From Mycolicibacterium bacteremicum (GTDB lineage: Bacteria > Actinomycetota > Actinomycetes > Mycobacteriales > Mycobacteriaceae), in contig NZ_MVHJ01000004.1 of the NCBI RefSeq assembly GCF_002086115.1, positions 1 through 64,000 on the forward strand: a stretch of DNA of 64,000 nucleotides. Reading direction: 5' to 3'. Position 1 is the first letter of the stretch; each line of letters begins with the position of its first letter. The notes beneath the pieces are model-generated. The model was not told the origin of the DNA, did no database searches, and was given only the letters and a program-made list of their open reading frames with translations. Positions 1 through 8,501 of this stretch are shown here, in pieces. Both the position numbers and the translations under genes were made by a program.

Positions 1-162
1 GAATCGAACGACCCACCCCAGGCTCCGGCGCCACGCGGCCCGCGCCTCCCGCCGCCGCCCCGATTGCCGCCGCCACCGCGCCTGCCACCGCCGCCACAGC
101 TCCCGCAGCCTCAGCTGCCACCGCCGCCGGCCGAGCTGTGCAGGCACACGCCCCTGTGCTGA
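1..162 (+). CDS. 3' end of a proline-rich protein (partial)
   Basis: An open frame enters from the left edge and stops at a TGA at 160-162, just before the convergent lipase gene. It would encode 53 residues made mostly of tandem Leu-Pro-Pro-Pro-Pro units separated by Arg or Gln, ending in a short tail with two cysteines. Such Pro-rich tails are common on secreted or cell-wall mycobacterial proteins, but no domain is present to name it. Another frame (Ala/Pro-rich) is also open here. I prefer this one because it ends in the short gap before the next gene. Low confidence. Confidence 0.4.
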   Translation, partial: ESNDPPQAPAPRGPRLPPPPRLPPPPRLPPPPQLPQPQLPPPPAELCRHTPLC

Positions 163-178
163 TGCGCGGGCGGCAACC

Positions 179-1381
179 TCAGCCGCGCACCCAGTTCAGG
201 AAGCGTTCCACCGCAGCGGCCGTGTTGTGTCCGTGGGCGGATCCGAAGAAGTCGAAAGCGTGCTGCGCGTGCGGGATCTCGGCGTAGATCACCGGCGCCT
301 TGGACACCGCCGCGAGGGCGGCGACGAAATCGCGGCCCTCCTGCACCGGGATCACCGAGTCGTCCTCACCGTGCAGCACGAAAAACGGTGGGGCGTCGGC
401 ATGCACCAGGGTGATCGGTGAGGCGTCCAGATAGACCTGCCGGTGGGTCGCGAACGGCAGTTTGACGATGAACTTCTGCAGCACCTTCACGAATTCGCCG
501 CGGCCGGAGCCCTCGTCGGTGAACCAGTCGTAGCGGCCGTAGATCGGCACCGCGGCCGCCACCGAGGTGTCGGCGTCCTCGAAGCCGGGCTGCCACTTGG
601 GATCGTTGGGGGTCAGCGCCGCCAAGGCGGTCAGGTGCCCACCGGCCGATCCGCCGGTGATGTACACCGCTGCCGGATCACCGCCGAACTCCGCGATGTT
701 CTCCTTCACCCACGCGATCGCCTTCTTGACATCGACGATGTGGTCGGGCCAGGTGTATTTCGGGCTGATCCGGTAGCCGATCGACACACAGATCCAGCCA
801 CGCTCGGCCAGCCTGGACAGCATCGGATAGGCCTGCGGCCGGCGCATCCCGATCATCCAGGCCCCGCCCGGAATCTGCAGCAGCACCGGGGCTTTGCCGT
901 CACGGGGTAGGTCCGGGCGCATCCAGATGTCGGCCAGGTTGGGACCGTGCGGCCCGTAGCGCACCGTCTCGTGCACGTACCGGCGCCGGGTCCAGCCGGT
1001 GCCGAACACCCCGCGGGGTCGGCGCTCGGGCTCCTTGGCCTCCAGGTAGTCGGCACCCAGCGCCGCGCGCAGCGGATCCTCGAAGTACTTCTTCGACTCG
1101 TCCTCGCGGCGCTGCAACAACAGCAACAGGCTCCAGGTGAGCGCCTTGAGTATCAGCGACATGCGGCCGTTACGGGTCCGGTAGTGGCCCAGCAGCGCGC
1201 GGCGCAGCACATCGAGCAGCGACCCGGTCAGGAACAACGGTGCGTTCTCCGATGTCGGCCACCCGAAGGCGAACGTCGGCAGCGTGCTGTAGCCCTTGCG
1301 GCCGAGCGGGCGGACGGCGTTGGTGGCGTTGACCAGTTCGGCGAACGCACCCAGCACGGGGCGCGGTGTCAGCAGACGCAT
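179..1381 (-). CDS. lipO: Alpha/beta hydrolase, LipO/LipC-type carboxylesterase
   Basis: A 400-residue esterase of the hormone-sensitive-lipase-like family, expected to hydrolyse acyl esters. The oxyanion region (IPGGAW), the nucleophile motif GGSAGG, the acid in HGEDDSVIP and the histidine in PHAQHAFD are all present, so the catalytic triad is intact. The N-terminal ~130 residues are a hydrophobic, basic extension like that of mycobacterial LipO/LipC. It is the last gene of an operon (acyltransferase, fadD12-like, lipO-like) and starts 9 nt after the fadD stop. The same trio is known in M. tuberculosis as Rv1428c-fadD12-lipO; the symbol rests on that order. Transcription probably starts at the KstR-like operator upstream of the first gene. 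Confidence 0.75.
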   Translation of the reverse strand: MRLLTPRPVLGAFAELVNATNAVRPLGRKGYSTLPTFAFGWPTSENAPLFLTGSLLDVLRRALLGHYRTRNGRMSLILKALTWSLLLLLQRREDESKKYFEDPLRAALGADYLEAKEPERRPRGVFGTGWTRRRYVHETVRYGPHGPNLADIWMRPDLPRDGKAPVLLQIPGGAWMIGMRRPQAYPMLSRLAERGWICVSIGYRISPKYTWPDHIVDVKKAIAWVKENIAEFGGDPAAVYITGGSAGGHLTALAALTPNDPKWQPGFEDADTSVAAAVPIYGRYDWFTDEGSGRGEFVKVLQKFIVKLPFATHRQVYLDASPITLVHADAPPFFVLHGEDDSVIPVQEGRDFVAALAAVSKAPVIYAEIPHAQHAFDFFGSAHGHNTAAAVERFLNWVRG

Positions 1382-1390
1382 GCGGCCTGA

Positions 1391-3049
1391 TTACCCACCC
1401 ACGCGGTCTTGCAAATCCCGGCGGGCGATCTTTCCGGTGCTGTTGCGGGGCAGCTCGTCGAGCACCGTGATCTCGCGCGGCACCTTGTAGTTGGCCAGGT
1501 TGTCGCGCACATGCGTCTTGAGCGCGTCGACGGTGACCGGGTTGTGCAGCACCACGAATGCCGAGAGCCGTTGGCCGAACTGCTCGTCGTCCACCCCGAT
1601 GACCGCGGCCTCGGCGACGTCGGGATGTGCCACCAACGTCTTCTCGACCTCGATGGGGTACACGTTCTCGCCACCCGAGACGATCATCTCGTCGTCGCGG
1701 CCCACCACGAACAGCCGGCCCGCCGGGTCCAGATAGCCGACGTCACCGGAGTTCATGAACCCGTCGTGGAAGTCCTTGTTGTTGCCGTTGGTGTAGCCGT
1801 CGAACTGGGTCGAGTTGCGGACATAGATGGTGCCCACCTCGCCGGCGGGCAACGGCCGCAGATCGGCGTCCAGGATGCGAATTTCGGTGCCCTCGGCCGG
1901 TTTTCCGGCGGTATCGGGGGCGGCGCGCAGATCCTCCGGGGTGGCGGTGGCGATCATGCCGGCCTCGGTCGCGTTGTAGTTGTTGTAGATGACGTCGCCG
2001 AACTGATCCATGAACCTGATCACGACATCCGGACGCATCCGCGATCCCGAAGCCGCCGCGAACCGCAGCGTGCGTCCGCTGTAGCGGTTGCGGATCTCGT
2101 CGGGCAACTCGACGATGCGGTCGAACATCACCGGCACCACGCACAATCCGGTGGCGCGGTGGGTGTCGACGAGCGCCAGGGTGGCCTCGGGGTCGAACTT
2201 GCGGCGGGTGATGATCGTGCACGCCATCGATGCGGCGAAGGCGAGCTGGGAGAAGCCCCAGGCGTGGAACATCGGGGCGACGACCACCACCGGTTCCTCG
2301 GCGCGCCACGGGGTGCGGTCCAGGATCGCCTTGAGGACCTCGGGTCCGCCGCCGGAATGCTTGGCGCCCTTCGGGGTTCCGGTGGTGCCTGAGGTCAGCA
2401 GGATGACCTTCGACTTCTCCTTGGCGCGCCGCGGTTCGCGGCCGGCGTACTCGGTGATCAGCTTCTCGACGGTGAACAAGGCCGTCGCGGTGTCGGTCCA
2501 GGCGACCACCCGGGTGGTCTGCGGCGAATCCTGGAGTGCCCGTTCGACGGTGGAGCCGAACTCCTCGTCGTAGATGACCGCGCTCGGGCGGCCCGCGGAT
2601 TCGCGCTGCCACACCTCGGCCAGCGCGGGACCGGCGAACGCGGTGTTGAGCAGCAGGACATCGGCGCCGATCCGGTTGGCCGCGATCAGTGACTCGACGA
2701 AGCCGCGGTGATTGCGCGCCATGATGCCGATCACGGCGGGCTCACCCGAGGGCAGCCCCTGCAGGCCGGCGGCCAGCGCATCGGCCCGCTGATCGATCTC
2801 GCGCCAGGTCAGCGCGCCGAGCTCGTCGATGAGGCCGACCCGGTCACCGCAGCGCTGCGCCGCGCTCGCGAATCCCGATGTGATTCCCATGTTCTCGCGC
2901 GCCATGGCGGCGGCGATGCGCAGATACTTGTCGGGGCGCAGCGGCGCGATCACCCCGGCCCGGACCATGGTGTCCACCAGGCCCGCGGTTGCGGTGACCC
3001 GGTCGACGACGGGCCGGGCGACGCGGCCGGCGATGTCCTGCAGGCCCAT
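1391..3049 (-). CDS. fadD12: Acyl-CoA synthetase (FadD12-like)
   Basis: A 552-residue ANL-superfamily enzyme that should activate a fatty or steroid-side-chain acid to its CoA thioester via an acyl-adenylate. Seen are the P-loop-like core LLTSGTTGTPKG near residue 218, the hinge and motif around SGGENVYPIEVE, and the C-terminal lysine motif NSTGKIARRDL. It has normal full length and no FAAL-type insertion. The ATG overlaps the stop of the upstream acyltransferase by one base (TGATG), so translation is probably coupled. It could supply acyl-CoA to that acyltransferase. Substrate chain length cannot be told from sequence. Confidence 0.8.
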   Translation of the reverse strand: MGLQDIAGRVARPVVDRVTATAGLVDTMVRAGVIAPLRPDKYLRIAAAMARENMGITSGFASAAQRCGDRVGLIDELGALTWREIDQRADALAAGLQGLPSGEPAVIGIMARNHRGFVESLIAANRIGADVLLLNTAFAGPALAEVWQRESAGRPSAVIYDEEFGSTVERALQDSPQTTRVVAWTDTATALFTVEKLITEYAGREPRRAKEKSKVILLTSGTTGTPKGAKHSGGGPEVLKAILDRTPWRAEEPVVVVAPMFHAWGFSQLAFAASMACTIITRRKFDPEATLALVDTHRATGLCVVPVMFDRIVELPDEIRNRYSGRTLRFAAASGSRMRPDVVIRFMDQFGDVIYNNYNATEAGMIATATPEDLRAAPDTAGKPAEGTEIRILDADLRPLPAGEVGTIYVRNSTQFDGYTNGNNKDFHDGFMNSGDVGYLDPAGRLFVVGRDDEMIVSGGENVYPIEVEKTLVAHPDVAEAAVIGVDDEQFGQRLSAFVVLHNPVTVDALKTHVRDNLANYKVPREITVLDELPRNSTGKIARRDLQDRVGG

Positions 3050-3858
3050 CAGCCGATCACCGGTAGCCGTCGTTCGGCGGCCAGCTCGTCGAGTGCGCTC
3101 TGCATGACGTGGCGCACGTGCGCGTCCACCTCGTCGACATCGGGGTTCTCGCCGAACTGCTCATCGATGCGCACCGGCGGCAGAACCGCCATGGTGATCT
3201 TCGCGGGCAGCGGGACGTTCAGCGGAACCACGGCCGACAGGCCGAACGGAAACCCGAACGAGAGCGGAACGATCTTGGTCCGGGCCAGCCGCGCGATCGG
3301 CCCCAGGCGTTTGGCCAGCCAGGTGCCCCGGGACAGGTAGAACTGCGTTTCCTGACCGCCGATGCCGACCATCGGCACGATCGGTACCCCGGCGTTGATG
3401 GCGGCGCGTACGTAGCCCTGCCGGCCGTCGAAGTCGATCTTGTTGGCCTCCAGGGTGGGGCGGTAGACGTCGAAGTCGCCACCCGGGAAGACCACCACCA
3501 CCCCGCCCGAGCGCAGTGCCTCGTCGGCGTTCTCATGGCTGGCCAGGATGAACCCGGTCTTCTTGAAGAAGTCGCCGGTCGGTCCGATCATCAGCATGGC
3601 GTGGCTGAGCGTGTAGACCGGGCGGCCGTAGCCGTAGCGCTCGTAGAAGTCGGCGGCGAAGATCGGCACGTCCATCGGGAACATGCCGCCGGAGTGGTTG
3701 CAGACCACCAGCGCGCCGCCCTCGGGGAAGTTCTCCAGGCCGCGGACCTCGGAGCGGTGGTAGGCCTTGAGGAACGGTCGCAGCAGCCCCATCACCTTCT
3801 CGGTGAGTCCCGGATCGAATTTGGTGATCTCGGTCGGTTCGATATCGGTCGAGCCCAT
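3049..3858 (-). CDS. Lysophospholipid/glycerol acyltransferase family protein (Rv1428c-like)
   Basis: A 269-residue LPLAT-family protein of the MGAT-like branch: the acceptor motif is CNHSGGMFPMD, a second block is VVFPGGDFD, and a Gly-rich block is IVPMVGIGGQ. It should transfer an acyl group from acyl-CoA to a lyso-lipid or glycerol backbone at the membrane. I chose the ATG at 3858 because an upstream in-frame extension would run through the operator and into the divergent nat gene. It is the first gene of the three-gene operon, and a perfect KstR-type operator lies about 24-37 bp upstream of its start. Confidence 0.75.
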   Translation of the reverse strand: MGSTDIEPTEITKFDPGLTEKVMGLLRPFLKAYHRSEVRGLENFPEGGALVVCNHSGGMFPMDVPIFAADFYERYGYGRPVYTLSHAMLMIGPTGDFFKKTGFILASHENADEALRSGGVVVVFPGGDFDVYRPTLEANKIDFDGRQGYVRAAINAGVPIVPMVGIGGQETQFYLSRGTWLAKRLGPIARLARTKIVPLSFGFPFGLSAVVPLNVPLPAKITMAVLPPVRIDEQFGENPDVDEVDAHVRHVMQSALDELAAERRLPVIG

Positions 3859-3881
3859 GGCGATGCCTCCGGCGGTCGAAT

Positions 3882-3895
3882 TAGAACGTGTTCTA
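3882..3895. promoter_or_regulatory. KstR-type operator between acyltransferase operon and nat
   Basis: The 14-mer TAGAACGTGTTCTA is a palindrome with 6-bp arms and matches the published KstR consensus TnnAACnnGTTnnA at every fixed base. It lies in the 82-bp gap between divergently transcribed genes, so one bound TetR-family dimer could repress both. KstR controls cholesterol and lipid catabolism in mycobacteria. Binding here is inferred from the motif. Confidence 0.75.
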
Positions 3896-3940
3896 GTTTT
3901 GCATGCGTCGGTGTCAGTGGTCAAAGGCACGATGGAAGCC

Positions 3941-4774
3941 ATGGCCATCGACGTGTCTGCGTACTTCACCCGGGTCGGATATCTCGGGGATGCGATTCCG
4001 ACACTCGATACCCTGCACGCTCTGCACGCCGCGCACAATCGATCCGTCCCGTTCGAGAACCTCGACCCGGTGCTCGGGACGCCGGTGGCTGACCTGGGCG
4101 TCGAGGCGCTGGCCGACAAGCTGGTGCGCCGGCGTCGCGGCGGCTACTGCTACGAGCAGAACGGGCTGTTCGGCTACGTGCTCGAGGCGCTGGGTTTCGG
4201 GGTCGATCGGCTGGCCGGCCGGGTGGTCTGGATGCACGAGCCCGATGCGCCGCTACCGGCACAGACCCACAATGTGCTCGCGGTGACGGTGCCGGGCGAG
4301 GACGGCCGGTTCCTGTGCGATGTGGGATTCGGCGGTCAGACGCTGTCCTCCCCGATCAGGCTGGTGGCGGGACCGGTACAGCAGACCCGGCACGAGCCCT
4401 ACCGGCTGGTGGACGCCGGTCCGGACACCTTCCGGTTGGAGGCGCTGGTCCGCGACCAGTGGCAGGCGCTGTACGTGTTCACCACCGAGCCGCGGCCGCG
4501 CATCGACCTGGAGGTCGGCAGCTGGTACGTGTCGACCCATCCGAAATCGATCTTCGTCGTCGGGCTGTCGGCGGCCCTGGTGACCGACGAGGCCCGATGG
4601 AACCTTCGCGGCCGGCAGTTGGCCGTCCATGCCAACGGCGGTACCGAACGGATGGAACTGGCCGGGGCCGCCGAGGTCGTCGGCGAGTTGGTGAACCGGT
4701 TCGGCCTCGATCTGAGCGGGTTGGGTGACGTGGAGGCCGGGATCAGTCACGTTCTCGACATCACGGCGATGTGA
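3941..4774 (+). CDS. nat: Arylamine N-acetyltransferase
   Basis: A 277-residue NAT enzyme that transfers acetyl (or propionyl) from CoA to arylamines and hydrazines, including isoniazid. The catalytic triad falls exactly at the residues known for mycobacterial NATs: Cys70 (GGYCYEQ), His110 (QTHN) and Asp127 (CDVGFGGQ). The start at 3941 gives MAID..., matching the known N-terminus and length (about 275 aa) of M. smegmatis NAT; an ATG 9 bp upstream is less likely. In M. tuberculosis nat lies in a KstR-controlled cholesterol operon; here it stands alone but faces a KstR-type operator. Its 3' end overlaps the convergent dehydrogenase by 14 bp. Confidence 0.93.
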   Translation: MAIDVSAYFTRVGYLGDAIPTLDTLHALHAAHNRSVPFENLDPVLGTPVADLGVEALADKLVRRRRGGYCYEQNGLFGYVLEALGFGVDRLAGRVVWMHEPDAPLPAQTHNVLAVTVPGEDGRFLCDVGFGGQTLSSPIRLVAGPVQQTRHEPYRLVDAGPDTFRLEALVRDQWQALYVFTTEPRPRIDLEVGSWYVSTHPKSIFVVGLSAALVTDEARWNLRGRQLAVHANGGTERMELAGAAEVVGELVNRFGLDLSGLGDVEAGISHVLDITAM

Positions 4775-5738
4775 TGAACACGTCCCAGGGATCCTCGGCT
4801 GCCAGCGCCCAGCGGCCCAGCCGGCGGGCGTAGGACGCGGTGCTCCCGAACTCGTCGGCCCAGCTGCGCGCCCGCATGGTGACCGACCACAGCGGATGTT
4901 CGATGGTCACCCCGATGGCGCCGTGCAGCTGGTGGGCGATCGTGGTCACCGGCGTGGTGGCGCGGCCCACGGCCACCTTCGCCACCGTCACCGCATAGTC
5001 GGCGCGGGTATCGGCGAAACCGTACTCGCCGACCGCCGCGGTAGCCAGTTCGGTTGCGGCCCTTGCCTGCTCGATCTCCCCGGCCATCGCGGCCAGTGAA
5101 TGCTGGACGGCCTGGAACTTGCTCAGCGCCCGCCCGAACTGCACCCGCTCGGACGTGTGGGCCACCGTCAGCGCCAACGCCGCGTCCAGCGCTCCGACGA
5201 TCTGTACGCAGCGCGCCCAGGCGCCGCGGCGCACCAGCTCGTCGAGCACCGCGGCATCGAGTCGGACCGACCCGCCCGTGTCGTAACGCAGGGTGCCGCG
5301 CGGCTCGCCGCCCAGGTTCTGGCCGGTGCTGACGTCCGGATCCTCGACCCACCCCACCCGCAGGCCGTCCTCGTCACGCGCGGCCAGCAGGATCGCCGCA
5401 TCCGCGGGCCACGGTACGTCCCTGGCGATGCCGTCGGCGCCGATCGCGACCGTCAGCGGACCGGCGGGCACGTCGAGTCCGGCCTGCCCGGCCAACCACC
5501 CCGCCAGCAGATCGGTCTCGGCGACCGGCACCGCCGCGGCGTGGCCGGCCAGCCCGGCCAACACCACGGCCGCCTCGGCCGGGCCGGCGTCCTGCTCGGT
5601 GGTCAGGCGTGCCAGCCCGGTCTCCGCCAGATCGCGCCACAGGTCGGCGTCGAAGGTCTCGGGGCGCCGACGGTCGCCGAACCGGGCCTGGGCGGCCTTC
5701 GCGCCGATGTCGTCGACCAGTTGCTTGAGCTCATCCAC
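4761..5738 (-). CDS. Acyl-CoA dehydrogenase, short subunit of a pair
   Basis: A 325-residue acyl-CoA dehydrogenase-fold protein, shorter than the usual ~380-400. It resembles the small partners (FadE28-type) of mycobacterial alpha2beta2 dehydrogenases that act on steroid side-chain CoA esters. The C-terminal helical-bundle domain with its VQFGR-x-L-x-xFQAVQH block is recognisable; the N-terminal half is divergent. The GTG start overlaps the stop of the upstream dehydrogenase by one base (TAGTG), implying coupled translation and a heteromeric enzyme. Substrate unknown. Proximity to a KstR-type operator makes a sterol-related substrate plausible but unproven. Confidence 0.8.
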   Translation of the reverse strand: MDELKQLVDDIGAKAAQARFGDRRRPETFDADLWRDLAETGLARLTTEQDAGPAEAAVVLAGLAGHAAAVPVAETDLLAGWLAGQAGLDVPAGPLTVAIGADGIARDVPWPADAAILLAARDEDGLRVGWVEDPDVSTGQNLGGEPRGTLRYDTGGSVRLDAAVLDELVRRGAWARCVQIVGALDAALALTVAHTSERVQFGRALSKFQAVQHSLAAMAGEIEQARAATELATAAVGEYGFADTRADYAVTVAKVAVGRATTPVTTIAHQLHGAIGVTIEHPLWSVTMRARSWADEFGSTASYARRLGRWALAAEDPWDVFITSP

Positions 5739-6892
5739 TAGCGGACTCCCAGTCCCCGGGCGATGACCCCGCGCAGCACCTCGTTGGTGCCGCCGCGCAG
5801 GGTGAACATCGGCGAATGCTGACGGGCGGTGGCCAGCACCTCGCGCAGTCGGTCGGCCGCCGCGTCGTCGGCCACATAGTCGACCAGTTCGGCGCAGAGC
5901 TCCACCGACTGTTGCTCGAAGCGGGTGCCCAGATCCTTGACCAGGGCCGCGCGCGTCGCGGCGTCCTCGCCGGCCGACAGGGCGCGCGCCACCGACACCG
6001 ACAACTGGCGTAACGCCATCGCCCGGCCCAGCAGATCGCCGACCTCGGCGGCGGTGCGGTCGTCGACGGTCTGGGTGCCCAGCGACCGGATGACCTCCAT
6101 GATCAGGGTGGCCGTGGACAGGATGCGTTCCGGTCCACTGCGTTCGAAACCGAGTTCGGCGGTCACCTGGTGCCAGCCGTCGCCGATCTCGCCGAGCACA
6201 TCGGCGTCGTCGACGCGGACCTCGTCGAAGTTGACCTCGTTGAAGTGATGGTGCCCGTCGAGGGTGACGATCGGGCTGATGCTCACCCCGGGCGCGTTCA
6301 GGGCGACGATGAACTGGCTGAACCCGGCGTGCCGGTGGTCGGGATCCAGCGCGCTGGTGCGGGCCAGCACGATCGCGAAGTGCGCGCGGTGCCCGCCGCT
6401 GGTCCACACCTTGGTGCCGCTGATGGTCCAGCCGCCGTCGACACGGGTGGCCTTGGTGGCGGTCGCGGCCAGGTCGGACCCGGCGCCGTGTTCGCTCATC
6501 CCGATCGCCGAGTACAACGTGCCCGCCGCGATGCCGGGCAGCAGCCGCCGGCGCTGCTCCTCGGTGCCGTAGCTCAGCAGCGACGGTGCCACCTGCCGGT
6601 CGGCGAACCAGTGCGCGGCCACCGGGGCGCCGGCGCCGAGCAGTTCCTCGGTGACCACATACCGGTGCAAGAAGCCCATGCCGTGCCCGCCGTACTCGGT
6701 CGGGATCGTCAGCCCGACGAAACCGGCCCCGGCCAGCCGCTCACTGAAACCGGCATCCCAACTGGTCAGCCAGGAGTCGATCTCGGGTTGCCAGCCGTAG
6801 GTATCGCGGTCGGCCACCAGGAACTGCCGGACCCGGGACCGCAGCCCGGCCAGGTCACCGTCGTTGGCGCACAGCGCATCGAATTCACTCAC
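5738..6892 (-). CDS. Acyl-CoA dehydrogenase, large subunit of a pair
   Basis: A 384-residue acyl-CoA dehydrogenase with the standard N-terminal helical, middle beta (SEHGAGSDL FAD/substrate loop, WTISGTKVWTSG) and C-terminal helical domains, ending with the FAD-binding RGGTNEVLRG block. It should introduce an alpha-beta double bond in an acyl-CoA with electron-transfer flavoprotein as acceptor. I chose the GTG at 6892 (VSEFDAL...) because the more distal GTG at 6937 would leave only 26 bp to the divergent gene. It is translationally coupled to the short subunit downstream, as in FadE26/27 or FadE28/29 pairs. Confidence 0.82.
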   Translation of the reverse strand: MSEFDALCANDGDLAGLRSRVRQFLVADRDTYGWQPEIDSWLTSWDAGFSERLAGAGFVGLTIPTEYGGHGMGFLHRYVVTEELLGAGAPVAAHWFADRQVAPSLLSYGTEEQRRRLLPGIAAGTLYSAIGMSEHGAGSDLAATATKATRVDGGWTISGTKVWTSGGHRAHFAIVLARTSALDPDHRHAGFSQFIVALNAPGVSISPIVTLDGHHHFNEVNFDEVRVDDADVLGEIGDGWHQVTAELGFERSGPERILSTATLIMEVIRSLGTQTVDDRTAAEVGDLLGRAMALRQLSVSVARALSAGEDAATRAALVKDLGTRFEQQSVELCAELVDYVADDAAADRLREVLATARQHSPMFTLRGGTNEVLRGVIARGLGVR

Positions 6893-6963
6893 CGCTTGCC
6901 GAGTGTAGAACCAGCAGGAAATGTCATGGTCGACCACGCCGCCGACGGCGATACTCGAAAACC

Positions 6964-7866
6964 GTGAATGCCCCTCGGCGCGACCGGCTGCGCGAACTGC
7001 TCGACGCGGTGGTCGATGCGCAGAACACCGACGTCGCGGACATGGCGCGCAGCAGTTTCGCCTCGGAGTTCCACTTCTCCCGTGAGGTCAGCCGGCTCAC
7101 CGGCGAACCGCCCGCCGCGTTGCGCCGCCGCGTCATGCTGGAGCGCGCCGCCTGGCGGCTGCAGCGCGGTGCCGGGGTGGCGGCCGTGGCGCTGGAGGAG
7201 GGATGGTCCTCCCCGGAGGTGTTCTCCCGGGCCTTCCGGCGTGCATTCGGGGTGCCGCCGTCGCAGGCCGATGCCGTCGGGTTCCGGCTACCCGCCCCCA
7301 ACGGCGTGCACTTCCACCCACCGCAGTCGCTGTGGCTGGATTCCCCCAATGACACCGCCCAGCCGGACGTCGCACTGCTGATGATCGCCCACGACATCGC
7401 CGACACCGCCGAACTCATCGGTATCGCCGCCGGCCTGACCGAAGACCAATGGACTCAGCATGTTTCACCGGGCCAGGTGGTCCTGGACTGGGACGGCCCG
7501 GAACCGAGCGTCGGGGCGGTGCTGGACGCGCTGGTGTGGACCAAGGAGGTCTGGCTGGCCAGCATCGAGGGTCGCGACCTGCCGATCCGGGCCGGGCAAC
7601 GTAGCGCACGGGTGCTGGCCGCCGATCACGACGATATCGCGGCCCGCTGGACGGCCATGGTGCGCGAGTACGGGGAGCGGGGCAGGCTGGGCGACACCGT
7701 CATCGACGCACTGTGCGATCCGCCCGAGTCCTTTCAGCTCTACGGCATCATCGCCCACGTCCTGACCTACTCCGCGCACCGGCGAGAACTGGTGCGCACC
7801 ATGCTGACCGGCCTCGGCGCCCACGTGCACCGCGGTGACCCACTGGAATGGATGAGAGGTATCTGA
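6964..7866 (+). CDS. AraC-type HTH fused to a DinB-like domain
   Basis: A 300-residue protein. The first ~100 residues resemble the double helix-turn-helix of AraC-family regulators, including the EEGWSSPEVFSRAFRRAFGVPPS block typical of the second helix pair. The rest (from about residue 138) looks like a DinB/YfiT four-helix-bundle domain (HDIADTAELIG..., VGAVLDALVWTKEVWLA), a fold often binding metal and a thiol cofactor such as mycothiol. It starts with GTG, facing the acyl-CoA dehydrogenase pair, and stops one base before the next ATG, so it is co-transcribed with the reductase-like gene. Probably a sensor-regulator; ligand and targets are unknown. Confidence 0.7.
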   Translation: MNAPRRDRLRELLDAVVDAQNTDVADMARSSFASEFHFSREVSRLTGEPPAALRRRVMLERAAWRLQRGAGVAAVALEEGWSSPEVFSRAFRRAFGVPPSQADAVGFRLPAPNGVHFHPPQSLWLDSPNDTAQPDVALLMIAHDIADTAELIGIAAGLTEDQWTQHVSPGQVVLDWDGPEPSVGAVLDALVWTKEVWLASIEGRDLPIRAGQRSARVLAADHDDIAARWTAMVREYGERGRLGDTVIDALCDPPESFQLYGIIAHVLTYSAHRRELVRTMLTGLGAHVHRGDPLEWMRGI

Positions 7867-7867
7867 G

Positions 7868-8413
7868 ATGGCATGCGTGTACTTCACCGCGTCCACCCTG
7901 GACGGTTTCGTCGCCGACGGGGCCGACAGCCTGGACTGGCTGCTGACCCGCGATTTCGATCCCAGGGGGCCGTTCGGCTACGACGCGTTCGCCGACGGGG
8001 TCGGGGCACTGGCGATGGGATCGACCACTTACGAGTGGATTGTGAAAAACCAACCGGGCGAATGGATCTACAGCCAACCCAGCTGGGTGCTGACCAGCCG
8101 CGGCGGCATCATCGAACCAGGCCATCCGGTGCAGACGTTCGACGGTGCGGTGACTGATCTGCATCGGGTGCTGGCCGAGGCGGCCGGAGACAAGGACGTC
8201 TGGATCGTCGGCGGCGGACAGACCGCCGCGCAGTTCGTGACGGCCGGCCTGGTCGACGAACTCGTGGTCAGCTACGCGCCGTGCAGCCTGGGTACCGGCG
8301 CGCGGTTGCTGCCGGTGCGCTCGGAATGGGAACTCGCCGAGGTCGACCGCAACGGCGAGTTCGTCTGCGCGCGCTGGCTCAGGCGGCCCGATCCGTCCGC
8401 GGTGACCGGCTGA
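7868..8413 (+). CDS. Dihydrofolate reductase-like / RibD C-terminal domain protein
   Basis: A 181-residue protein of the RibD_C (bifunctional deaminase-reductase C-terminal) family. Recognisable parts are the N-terminal strand ACVYFTASTLDGFVAD, the GSTTYEW segment, and the Gly-rich nucleotide loop IVGGGQTAAQF. Members are NAD(P)H-binding small reductases, mostly of unknown substrate and unrelated to actual folate synthesis. It follows the AraC/DinB gene with one intervening base, suggesting shared regulation. Confidence 0.75.
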   Translation: MACVYFTASTLDGFVADGADSLDWLLTRDFDPRGPFGYDAFADGVGALAMGSTTYEWIVKNQPGEWIYSQPSWVLTSRGGIIEPGHPVQTFDGAVTDLHRVLAEAAGDKDVWIVGGGQTAAQFVTAGLVDELVVSYAPCSLGTGARLLPVRSEWELAEVDRNGEFVCARWLRRPDPSAVTG

Positions 8414-8501
8414 GCGGATTGAGGCGGCGCACCGACGGGCGCCGGACGCCCAGCTCCCTGGTGAATCGTCGGCCTGCCACGTTGAGCTCGATCAACAACA
8501 T
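8379..8501 (-). CDS. Candidate 40-aa Arg-rich small protein with perfect Shine-Dalgarno
   Basis: A 41-codon frame starts ATG TTG TTG at 8501 and ends TGA at 8379. It is preceded by AAAGGAGG (8516-8509) with a 7-nt spacer, the best ribosome-binding site in the surrounding 2 kb. The product starts MLLIELNVAGRRF and is strongly basic (about 10 Arg in 40 residues), with no membrane segment. Its last 35 nt are antisense to the end of the RibD_C gene. Upstream are two short inverted repeats shared with the divergent fadE promoter. No known family recognised; real translation is inferred only from the ribosome-binding site and position. Confidence 0.45.
   Translation of the reverse strand: MLLIELNVAGRRFTRELGVRRPSVRRLNPLSRSPRTDRAA

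Noticed and set aside
4761..6407. A 548-residue continuous frame covering the short acyl-CoA dehydrogenase and half of the large one.
   Set aside because: Only the part after the GTG at 5738 resembles an acyl-CoA dehydrogenase; the upstream part is Arg/Gly/Pro-rich out-of-frame translation of the large subunit.
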